From positions 1 to 64,000 of the forward strand of contig JBJEJI010000070.1 in the NCBI GenBank assembly GCA_051877895.1: a DNA stretch of 64,000 nt, written 5' to 3'. Positions 7,921-14,665 of the stretch are shown here, in pieces. Each line of letters opens with the position of its first letter. The stretch's first letter is position 1. The stretch is from UBA3775 sp051877895. Lineage in GTDB: Bacteria; Bacillota; Clostridia; Lachnospirales; Lachnospiraceae. The translations under genes and the position numbers were made by a program. Under the pieces are notes generated by a model. It ran no database searches. It had not been told where the DNA came from and was given only the letters and a program-made list of their open reading frames with translations.

Positions 7921-8946
7921 ATGGCAGATAAAAATATTGATTGGTCAAGTCTTGGATTCGGTTATGTACCGACAGACTACAGATTTGTTTCAAACTATAA
8001 GAACGGAGCATGGGATGAAGGCGGAATTATTACCGATTCTAATATCGTTCTGAATGAGTGTGCAGGTGTATTCCAGTATGCACAGACCATTTTTGAAGGA
8101 TTAAAAGCCTACACTACAGTGGATGGACACATTGTAACATTCAGACCCGATCTGAATGCGGCACGTCTGAAAGCATCAGCAGAAAGACTTTGCATTCCTC
8201 CATATGATGAAGAAAAATTTATTGAGGCTGTAAAACAGGTAGTACTTGCAAACGAGGATTTCGTTCCTCCTTACGGTAGCGGTGCAACACTTTACATTCG
8301 TCCATATATGATGGGTACAAACCCTGTTATCGGTGTTAAGCCGGCTGATGAATATCAGTTCCGTATTTTCACAACACCTGTTGGTCCATACTTCAAGGGC
8401 GGTGCAAAGCCTATTTCTATCAGAGTATGTGACTACGACAGAGCAGCTCCTCACGGAACAGGTAACATTAAGGCAGGACTTAACTATGCAATGAGCCTTT
8501 ATGCTATTGTTGAAGCTCATGAACAGGGCTTTGATGAAAACATGTATCTTGATGCTGCAACCAGAACCAAGGTTGAAGAAACCGGTGGAGCAAACTTCCT
8601 GTTCGTAACAAAGGACAACAAGATTGTTACACCAAAGTCCAATTCCATTCTTCCTTCAATTACCCGTCGTTCTCTTCTTGTTGTTGCAGAAAAGTATCTC
8701 GGACTTGAAGTTGAGGAACGTGAAGTTTACTTCGATGAAGTAAAAGATTTTGCTGAGTGTGGTCTTTGCGGTACTGCAGCAGTAATTTCTCCTGTAGGCA
8801 GAATTAATGACCACGGCAAGGATATTTTCTTCCCAAGCGGAATGGAGGAAATGGGACCTGTTTGTACAAAGCTTCGTGAAACACTGACCGGAATTCAGAT
8901 GGGAACCATAGAAGCTCCTGAAGGCTGGATTTACAGAATAAAATAG
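7921..8946 (+). CDS. ilvE: Branched-chain amino acid aminotransferase
   Basis: A 341-residue PLP enzyme of fold type IV, group II BCAT. It interconverts leucine, isoleucine and valine with their 2-oxo acids using 2-oxoglutarate/glutamate. The PLP lysine is K184 in G-N-I-K-A-G-L-N-Y. F-E-G-L-K-A-Y and the E-E-T-G-G-A-N-F-L-F segment that binds PLP are also present, as is the C-terminal G-T-A-A-V-I-S-P-V motif. ATG 7921 is preceded by GGAGGAAAAC; an upstream in-frame TTG (7861) would place the leader hairpin inside the gene, so it is rejected. It stands alone, away from other ilv/leu genes. Confidence 0.94.
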   Translation: MADKNIDWSSLGFGYVPTDYRFVSNYKNGAWDEGGIITDSNIVLNECAGVFQYAQTIFEGLKAYTTVDGHIVTFRPDLNAARLKASAERLCIPPYDEEKFIEAVKQVVLANEDFVPPYGSGATLYIRPYMMGTNPVIGVKPADEYQFRIFTTPVGPYFKGGAKPISIRVCDYDRAAPHGTGNIKAGLNYAMSLYAIVEAHEQGFDENMYLDAATRTKVEETGGANFLFVTKDNKIVTPKSNSILPSITRRSLLVVAEKYLGLEVEEREVYFDEVKDFAECGLCGTAAVISPVGRINDHGKDIFFPSGMEEMGPVCTKLRETLTGIQMGTIEAPEGWIYRIK

Positions 8947-9003
8947 TCATATTAAACCCCGTCTTTTCATATCCTTTACCAGAATACCTGAAAGACGTCG
9001 AAT

Positions 9004-9747
9004 ATGAATCAAAATCATGAAAGACTTATCAGAGGCATGCTATTATTGTTAGTATGCCTCTTAATTTATCTGGGGGTAAATTTGAACGTAAAAGACACGG
9101 TTTTGTCAGACGGCAGTCAGATGACAGAAAAGGAAAGTGCGGGAACAGTTTATCTGACCTTTGATGACGGTCCCAGTGAAAATACCGAACGAGTTCTGGA
9201 CATCTTAAAGGAATATGATGCTGTTGCTACCTTCTTTCTTATAGGGGACAGTGCAACTGAAGATTATAGCGACGTAATTAAAAGAATGATAGAGGAGGGG
9301 CATGCGGTGGGACTGCATTGCAGCTGCCACAATTATAATAAGGTATATGAAGATACATCCTCCTGCGTTGAAAGCATATTATCTGAGAGGGAATATCTGC
9401 GAAATCAGTTTGGAATTGAAAGCAGCATATGCCGTCTTCCGGGAGGAAGTACCAATCGCTATATAAAGAATAAGGACAGTGTTGTGGAAACACTGCATTC
9501 TGAAGGTTTAAAAATATTCGATTGGACGGTAAGTGCTGAAGACAGCGTGGGAGTGCCTACTGCAGAAAGTATTATGAAAAATATTTTTCCGGAGGTATAC
9601 AATCAGGAGAATGCAATAATACTTATGCATGATGGTGTTTGTAACGGTCTGACTGCGGATTTGCTGCCTCAAATATTGGAAAGATTAACCGAATATGGCT
9701 ATAAATTTGGAAGCTTGGATGAACGCGAAGAATTTTTCTACAAATAG
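9004..9747 (+). CDS. Membrane-anchored polysaccharide deacetylase (CE4/NodB domain)
   Basis: A 247-residue protein with an N-terminal membrane helix (residues about 8-27) and a NodB deacetylase domain outside the cell. Motif 1 is T-F-D-D-G-P with D54-D55. Motif 2 has metal ligands H105 and H109 in H-C-S-C-H. Motif 3 is R-L-P-G-G and motif 5 is L-M-H-D-G. It probably removes N-acetyl groups from peptidoglycan, as PgdA-type enzymes do. No good ribosome site precedes ATG 9004, and a CGTCTTTTC/GAAAGACG hairpin ends just before it, so translation may be weak or controlled. A TGACAAAA/TTTTGTCA palindrome with T-run (9748-9768) follows the stop and could act as a weak terminator. Confidence 0.88.
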   Translation: MNQNHERLIRGMLLLLVCLLIYLGVNLNVKDTVLSDGSQMTEKESAGTVYLTFDDGPSENTERVLDILKEYDAVATFFLIGDSATEDYSDVIKRMIEEGHAVGLHCSCHNYNKVYEDTSSCVESILSEREYLRNQFGIESSICRLPGGSTNRYIKNKDSVVETLHSEGLKIFDWTVSAEDSVGVPTAESIMKNIFPEVYNQENAIILMHDGVCNGLTADLLPQILERLTEYGYKFGSLDEREEFFYK

Positions 9748-9783
9748 TGACAAAATTTTTGTCATTTTAAGGAGGGAGAAAAA

Positions 9784-9810
9784 ATGCTTGGAAAAATGAA
9801 AAAAGACTAA
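9784..9810 (+). other. Very short open reading frame with strong ribosome site
   Basis: GGAGGGAGAAAAA stands in front of an ATG reading M-L-G-K-M-K-K-D and then TAA. The ribosome site is among the better ones locally, yet the frame has only eight codons. It could be a regulatory leader peptide for the structured RNA that follows, or the remains of a longer gene. No function is claimed. Confidence 0.3.
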
Positions 9811-9829
9811 TTGACCTGTTTCCTACCAT

Positions 9830-9909
9830 AAGTTATAGTATAAACGCGAACATGAACGAAAGAACTCCAACCGGGGGTTCACCACTAAAACAGACATTAT
9901 CTATAACTT
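9830..9909 (+). ncRNA. Candidate structured RNA upstream of the ABC-M50 cassette
   Basis: A perfect 9-bp outer stem (AAGTTATAG 9830-9838 with CTATAACTT 9901-9909) encloses an inner 7-bp hairpin (GAACTCC 9862-9868, loop AACCG, GGGGTTC 9874-9880, one G-U pair). Twenty-two nt later comes a very strong terminator. The unit therefore looks like a discrete short transcript of roughly 130 nt, or an attenuated leader. I do not match it to a known riboswitch, 6S, SRP, tmRNA or RNase P RNA. Confidence 0.4.
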
Positions 9910-9932
9910 TTCTATTATTCTCTCTCGATTAG
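9852..9932 (+). other. Possible 26-residue peptide frame inside the RNA candidate
   Basis: ATG 9852 opens a 26-codon frame ending TAG at 9930-9932. The N-terminal half is polar with T-G-G-S-P, and the C-terminal half is hydrophobic (S-I-T-F-L-L-F-S-L-D). No ribosome binding site precedes it, and its bases form the inner hairpin, so coding is doubtful. It is listed because the adjacent MacB-like transporters and metalloprotease could act on a small peptide. Confidence 0.2.
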
Positions 9933-9961
9933 ATAAAGCCGCACTTAGTGCGGCTTTATCT
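9931..9961 (+). terminator. Strong intrinsic terminator before the ABC cassette
   Basis: A 13-15 bp perfect stem runs from AGATAAAGCCGCA (9931-9943) to TGCGGCTTTATCT (9949-9961), with a CTTAG loop. The A- and T-rich base of the stem and the following ATTTT act as the release signal. It separates the upstream RNA candidate from the ABC operon promoter. Confidence 0.88.
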
Positions 9962-10010
9962 ATTTTAACATGATATAAGCAAGAATTCTCCTACCTCTTA
10001 GGTGGTTATC

Positions 10011-10040
10011 TTGACAATGTTTATCCTATTTTGATATATT
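10011..10040 (+). promoter_or_regulatory. Promoter of the ABC-M50 operon
   Basis: A perfect TTGACA (10011-10016), an 18-bp spacer and TATATT (10035-10040). The leader to ATG 10122 is about 75 nt. Confidence 0.7.
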
Positions 10041-10121
10041 GAATTTGGGTAAGGCTCGCTAACATTTTGCTTTTTTCGACGTTTAAAAACGGTACTTCGT
10101 GATTGAGAAAAGAGGTTATAT

Positions 10122-12047
10122 ATGTACATATCAGGACTTTCAATCTGTAACAGATTTATTCATGTTCAGGACATCCATCTGGATTTTAAGAAAAACGGAA
10201 TATACTTTATTACCGGTGAAAACGGATGCGGAAAAACCACGCTTCTTGAACAGATTCTTTTCGGAAACCATGGCGTATGTTTCGAGAGCAGGGAAGAACA
10301 ATACCTGTATGAACATGAGAGATTCAATCTGTTTACTTATTGTCCCCAGAAAATCGTGGTAAATGAATTAAAAGTAAAAGAATATATTCGCAAAATGAAT
10401 CGGGGTGTTGACGAAGATCAAATGAGCTCTTATCTGCTGGACTTTGGATTTACAACCGATGTACTTGAACAGCGATTTTATACTCTTTCAGGCGGCGAGC
10501 AGATGAAAATATCTTTTATATGCGGACTGCTGAAGAATACACCATATTTGTTTCTGGACGAGCCTACAAATTATCTGGACAATACTGCGGTGAAGGAACT
10601 GATGTTGATTTTGGAAGCGGAGGCACACAGAAAGCGGATTGTAATCGTGTCCCATGACAGTCGTTTACAATTCCGGGAAGCCTGTGTTTATAAGTTTTGT
10701 AATAATACCGTCATGCTACAATCGGATACAAGAGAATCCTTTGACCGGGAAGAAAGTATGGAAAAGCAGAAATGTTCCGAAGGAAGAACTTTTGGCTGCA
10801 ACAGGCTGCCCGGTGTATGGAAAATGATTACAGGTCTGACAAGGAATTATGCATATGCAGTAACATTTATCATTATATCATATCTGCTTGCGGCAATTAT
10901 TACTATTACAAATCTTGGGTTCTATTCTTCAGTGAACAGTTCTTCATTTCCCGAAGAAGGAGCGGTTTTTGCATATGATATGGACTATCATGATTCGCTT
11001 AACAGCTATTATGAAGAGGCAGAGGGGCTGGTTGTAGATGAATCGCTTTATGCTTGCGGAATTACTTTTGAGGATATTGGTTCAATAGCCGGGTTGGACG
11101 GAGTCACAGATATTTACATTGTAGATGATATGTATTTATATCAGTTGGATTGTTATTTAGGGTTTGTGCCGGGAGAGGAGTATCAGCCGGAAGGAGATGT
11201 TTTTCTGCTGTCTTGTCCGGAGCGGATGCTGAATAATTATCTGGAATGCAGTCACTTCAATCCGTACCTGCAATATACACAGGGAGAACTGCCAAAGGAT
11301 GGTGCGGGGCAGGTTGCCATATCCAAAAAGCTTCTGATAGAACTCTACGGATATACGGAGGAAACAGTGGAGGATGCCCTTGGGGACTCTATTTCCCTGT
11401 ATAATTATTTATCCGGAAAAGAACAGGAATATACCATTGTTGGTTTCTCCTATTATGACTTTGCCTTTGTTTCGTATATGCCGGATGAAAATTATGGAGT
11501 TTATCTGTATAATGATACAACATTTTCTCAATTTGCTTCAAGACTGACAGCTTTTTTAAAAGAATATGGTATGTCGGAAAAACTGACCAATGTTATGGTC
11601 GAGCTTGATAAAAAATCCGAGAGAGATGTTTTGAACTACTGCTTTATGAATTTCCCAAGCTGCTGTTATTATTCCCATTACTACTCAAAGACCTTTGCAA
11701 ACAGACAACTGAGGGAAAGCTTTATGCAGTGGCTGGTCATTAATCTTGCTTTCTCCGGTATTTTGGCACTGGTGGTGTGGATTGTGAACTGGAGCGGAAT
11801 AAAGTATAACATGAGATTAATTTGGGACATAGGGAATTATTATATGAACCGGAAAAAGATTATGTTATGCTATATTGGGGTTATGGTTATGGAGTATGTG
11901 CTGCTGGCAGTGCTGATGCTTATTGTCAATACCATTCTGGGAATTTTCCCTGAGTGGATTAACAGGTATATCATACTAGACAGCGTGATTATTTTACTTC
12001 CGATTCTGTTGTCCTGTATGCAGGCATATAAGGAGGCAAATAAATAA
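10122..12047 (+). CDS. MacB-like ABC transporter, ATPase fused to permease (subunit A)
   Basis: A 641-residue fusion. The N-terminal ATPase (1-200) has Walker A G-E-N-G-C-G-K-T at 32-39, Q-loop C-P-Q, signature L-S-G-G-E, Walker B Y-L-F-L-D-E-P and switch histidine S-H-D. A transmembrane helix (about 245-265) leads to a roughly 280-residue extracytoplasmic domain with a MacB-like G-D-S-I-S-L…Y-T-I-V-G-F core, then three C-terminal helices. This ATPase-TM-outside domain-3 TM order matches MacB, where ATP hydrolysis drives movement of the outer domain. ATG 10122 follows AGAGG. The stop is one base before the next ATG, so the product probably pairs with that similar protein. The substrate is unknown; peptide export or immunity is inference. 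Confidence 0.82.
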   Translation: MYISGLSICNRFIHVQDIHLDFKKNGIYFITGENGCGKTTLLEQILFGNHGVCFESREEQYLYEHERFNLFTYCPQKIVVNELKVKEYIRKMNRGVDEDQMSSYLLDFGFTTDVLEQRFYTLSGGEQMKISFICGLLKNTPYLFLDEPTNYLDNTAVKELMLILEAEAHRKRIVIVSHDSRLQFREACVYKFCNNTVMLQSDTRESFDREESMEKQKCSEGRTFGCNRLPGVWKMITGLTRNYAYAVTFIIISYLLAAIITITNLGFYSSVNSSSFPEEGAVFAYDMDYHDSLNSYYEEAEGLVVDESLYACGITFEDIGSIAGLDGVTDIYIVDDMYLYQLDCYLGFVPGEEYQPEGDVFLLSCPERMLNNYLECSHFNPYLQYTQGELPKDGAGQVAISKKLLIELYGYTEETVEDALGDSISLYNYLSGKEQEYTIVGFSYYDFAFVSYMPDENYGVYLYNDTTFSQFASRLTAFLKEYGMSEKLTNVMVELDKKSERDVLNYCFMNFPSCCYYSHYYSKTFANRQLRESFMQWLVINLAFSGILALVVWIVNWSGIKYNMRLIWDIGNYYMNRKKIMLCYIGVMVMEYVLLAVLMLIVNTILGIFPEWINRYIILDSVIILLPILLSCMQAYKEANK

Positions 12048-12048
12048 A

Positions 12049-13770
12049 ATGTACTTGTATTTTGATAATATTGACATTAATGACAGGAGATTAATAGAAA
12101 AAGGTTGTTTTTGTCTCCGGGAACATACGATTCACGTAATTCATGGCAAGAACGGATGCGGGAAAACCTTGCTTCTGAAAAATATTCAGATGAATCCACA
12201 GAATGAAGGTTATCGTATTGTGTTGATGGATCAGAATAATACCCTTCTTTTGCCCGGCATGGATGTTCTGCACAATATTGCAATGACCAACGACAGTCAG
12301 CGTTTAGAAGAAGTGAAAGCTGCAATGATAAAGATGGGATATGAACAGCTTTTGTTACGCAACATTAAAAAGTTGAGTGGTGGCGAAAGCCGTCTTGTTA
12401 ATGCATTACGCTGTGCCATGAGTGATGCAGATGTTTTATTGATTGATGAACCTACCAATGACCTTGACTATATTATGGTAGAACAGATGGTGGCATTAAT
12501 CAGAACACTCCGGGACAGCAAAACCATGCTGATTGTAACCCATGATGATCGGATGGATGAACTGGCAGATGTCTTTTATAATATTGCAGATAACAGAGTA
12601 CAGCAGGTCGGGAAAACAGAAACGGTATTGTCTCAGAAGCCGGTGTCTGATACGGGCTCCGGTGAAGACGGAAGAAAGATCTGTTTTACGGAAGAACCAA
12701 CCTTTATAAAAAAAGCTTTTCATTACAATTTTGTTCCGGTTTTGCTGACAGTATTGTTTGTTATGGTTCTCTGTCTGCAGGCATTGGAATATAAAACGGT
12801 TGCCGGTGAAGAAGTTCCCCGTCTTGCCGATAATCAGGTTAACATATATAATTTTTATTCGAGGTGGCAGGATCTTGAATCCGGAAAGGGGATGCCGGCA
12901 TTTGCTGTCCGTACATTAAGCAGTATCAGTATGATTGACCAGGTAAAAATTATGGGTGAAATAGAAGCTTTTTTCCAAAAGTCTTATGCAGAGTTGTATG
13001 AAATACCGCTGGAATCATCAGAAACCTATACAGTTTACCCTATGGAATTTTTTAATCCTGAAACAGAAGAAACAATATTTGTTCTGGATTATTATTTACA
13101 GAAGTACCATGAAATATCACTGGGGGAGGCGGGAATCCGGACAGATGACTGTTTTGATGAACCGGACATTCTGAAAACCGGGGATAAAGTATATACGTTT
13201 GATTCGGAAAAGTATTTGGATTGTGTGGAAGAAATTAAGGCGCAGGATTCCTATATTTTGATGGCAGCCTATGTAACCATGAAAGAAGGCTACAGTGTAA
13301 ATGATTTTCTCAATTCTGAAATTATGAATGAAATGTCAGCCCATACCTGTTTGGTTGCATCCAATGAAACCTATGCCTATCAACATCAGCTAAAATTGTT
13401 ATCGAGGATAGGGAAAGAAATAAAAGTTCTGCTGTTCATGGCACTTGCAACTTGTGTTAGTGGGATATGCTCATTATATTTATTCCTGACCCTGAAAAAA
13501 CAGACAATTATGGTTTTTAGAAATTATGGAGTTTCCGATTCTGCGGTTCAGACAGCGGCGCAGCATAAAATGAACAACCGGATTGTTTTACTTGCAGCGG
13601 CATTGTCATATGGAATCTGGAATGCTGTTTATTATCGTTTACTTCCGTTTTCGCAGGCCAATTTTATATTCTTTATTGTTTTGATTATTTATCTGTCACT
13701 GGTCTATAAAATGGGCTCCATCATAACCGGGCATATGATAAAAAAATATTACAGGTGGTATGAGAGATGA
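12049..13770 (+). CDS. MacB-like ABC transporter, ATPase fused to permease (subunit B)
   Basis: A 573-residue protein with the same order as its upstream neighbour. The ATPase has Walker A G-K-N-G-C-G-K-T at 33-40, signature L-S-G-G-E-S, Walker B V-L-L-I-D-E-P and switch T-H-D. A transmembrane helix near 228-248 is followed by an outside domain of about 210 residues and then three helices at the C terminus. The two ATPases differ clearly from each other, so a heterodimer is likely rather than a recent duplication. It begins two bases after subunit A ends, with GGAGG inside the end of that gene. It overlaps the metalloprotease start by four bases (ATGA). Confidence 0.8.
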   Translation: MYLYFDNIDINDRRLIEKGCFCLREHTIHVIHGKNGCGKTLLLKNIQMNPQNEGYRIVLMDQNNTLLLPGMDVLHNIAMTNDSQRLEEVKAAMIKMGYEQLLLRNIKKLSGGESRLVNALRCAMSDADVLLIDEPTNDLDYIMVEQMVALIRTLRDSKTMLIVTHDDRMDELADVFYNIADNRVQQVGKTETVLSQKPVSDTGSGEDGRKICFTEEPTFIKKAFHYNFVPVLLTVLFVMVLCLQALEYKTVAGEEVPRLADNQVNIYNFYSRWQDLESGKGMPAFAVRTLSSISMIDQVKIMGEIEAFFQKSYAELYEIPLESSETYTVYPMEFFNPETEETIFVLDYYLQKYHEISLGEAGIRTDDCFDEPDILKTGDKVYTFDSEKYLDCVEEIKAQDSYILMAAYVTMKEGYSVNDFLNSEIMNEMSAHTCLVASNETYAYQHQLKLLSRIGKEIKVLLFMALATCVSGICSLYLFLTLKKQTIMVFRNYGVSDSAVQTAAQHKMNNRIVLLAAALSYGIWNAVYYRLLPFSQANFIFFIVLIIYLSLVYKMGSIITGHMIKKYYRWYER

Positions 13771-14222
13771 TAGTGAATCACATTTGCGAAATATATCTGC
13801 TCTTTTATTTGTCAGTTTTTTTGCACGAAACGATGCATGCTGTCACGGCAAAAATAATTGGATTGCCGATTGAAAAGTTCCAGGTCGGAGATGACCTGTT
13901 TGCCATAAAGGTTGGTAAAATTTCGGTTTCTCTGAATTGCCTGTTTGGTTCCCATGTATCTTTTGACCAATGTAAACTGCAACGAAAAAGCCAAAAACAG
14001 ATTGTTCTGTTTTTTCTTTCCGGACCGGCAGTGAATATGATACTGATTTTAATAGGCATTATTTTGAAAGAATGTTCCCCGTTATATGTGGGGGCATTAC
14101 TTTGGATTAATGTTTATCTGTTTGCGGAAGGGGTGTTTCCTTTTATTCCGAAAAATAACGATTTAAATAAAATGACGGCGTATCTGAAGAACAGACAATC
14201 CCTGCAGTCAGATGCAGAATGA
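13767..14222 (+). CDS. M50-like (site-2 protease type) membrane metalloprotease
   Basis: A 151-residue integral membrane protein. The zinc motif H-E-x-x-H is H20-E21-T-M-H24 in the first helix. A second conserved-type site, F-P-F-I-P-K-N-N-D with D132, occupies the place of the family's N-x-x-P-x-x-D-G. A helix near 85-107 contains S-G-P-A-V-N, like the family's G-P-x-x-N. It is shorter than typical site-2 proteases and lacks a PDZ domain, so it resembles the minimal M50 proteins encoded next to peptide ABC transporters such as YydH of Bacillus. Translation is coupled to subunit B by an ATGA overlap. A peptide-processing or signalling role is inference. Confidence 0.75.
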   Translation: MIVNHICEIYLLFYLSVFLHETMHAVTAKIIGLPIEKFQVGDDLFAIKVGKISVSLNCLFGSHVSFDQCKLQRKSQKQIVLFFLSGPAVNMILILIGIILKECSPLYVGALLWINVYLFAEGVFPFIPKNNDLNKMTAYLKNRQSLQSDAE

Positions 14223-14260
14223 TGTTTTCCGGTACGACTGTTCTTTGGAAAGTATAAAAT

Positions 14261-14298
14261 AAAGAGGTGCAGAATCCGTCAGGTGCTGCACCTCTTTT
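14261..14298 (+). terminator. Terminator of the ABC-M50 operon
   Basis: AAAGAGGTGCAG (14261-14272) and CTGCACCTCTTT (14286-14297) form a perfect 12-bp stem with a T-rich tail. Confidence 0.9.
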
Positions 14299-14308
14299 CT
14301 TTGTATAG

Positions 14309-14421
14309 CAGTCTTTTAATTCCCCGGGCTATGCAGGGGATAACAGATGCTTTAGATAAAGCTCTTCATGGAGCAGCCGCCACATATACCTGTGACAGCT
14401 GATGGGGTAAAAGAAAGACTG
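14309..14421 (+). ncRNA. Candidate multi-stem RNA upstream of the surface phosphoesterase
   Basis: A perfect 8-bp outer stem (CAGTCTTT 14309-14316 with AAAGACTG 14414-14421) encloses three local hairpins. These are TCCCC/GGGGA (14321-14340), GCTTT/AAAGC (14349-14362) and a two-step stem CAGC+CACA/TGTG+GCTG (14374-14401). This is a closed multibranch fold. I see no signature of TPP, SAM, FMN, lysine, cobalamin, purine or c-di-GMP riboswitches. No clear promoter was found for it. The pairing was found by eye, so chance is possible. Confidence 0.35.
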
Positions 14422-14665
14422 ACAGAACTAATCTAAATCAATCTAATACAGAAATTCTGTGATACATAGATTTTACATAACTTTGGTATAAGAATTAACA
14501 CGGCGTCCTTATAATAATAATTGCCTAATAGAATATAATAGCTGAATATATATACTCATCCCGCATTTACCGACGGCTTGGAATTGCATAAAGGCAGTTA
14601 TCTAATTGTTAGGCAAAAAACGCCTGACTTAATTTGGGCACACTTATGTATTTTGGAGGAGTAAA
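14422..14665 (+). other. A+T-rich leader before the surface phosphoesterase gene
   Basis: This gap has TATAAT-like boxes (for example near 14510-14516) but no convincing -35. It contains separated GCCTAA and TTAGGC arms (about 14523 and 14611) and a GTTAGGC/GCCTGAC hairpin near 14609-14629. A TTGGAGGAG ribosome site lies just before ATG 14666. Composition shifts sharply from A+T-rich here to the G+C-richer gene. Confidence 0.4.

Noticed and set aside
8960..9000. Hairpin between ilvE and the deacetylase gene considered as a terminator
   Set aside because: The CGTCTTTTC/GAAAGACG stem has a long loop and no T-run, and it ends at the next start codon.
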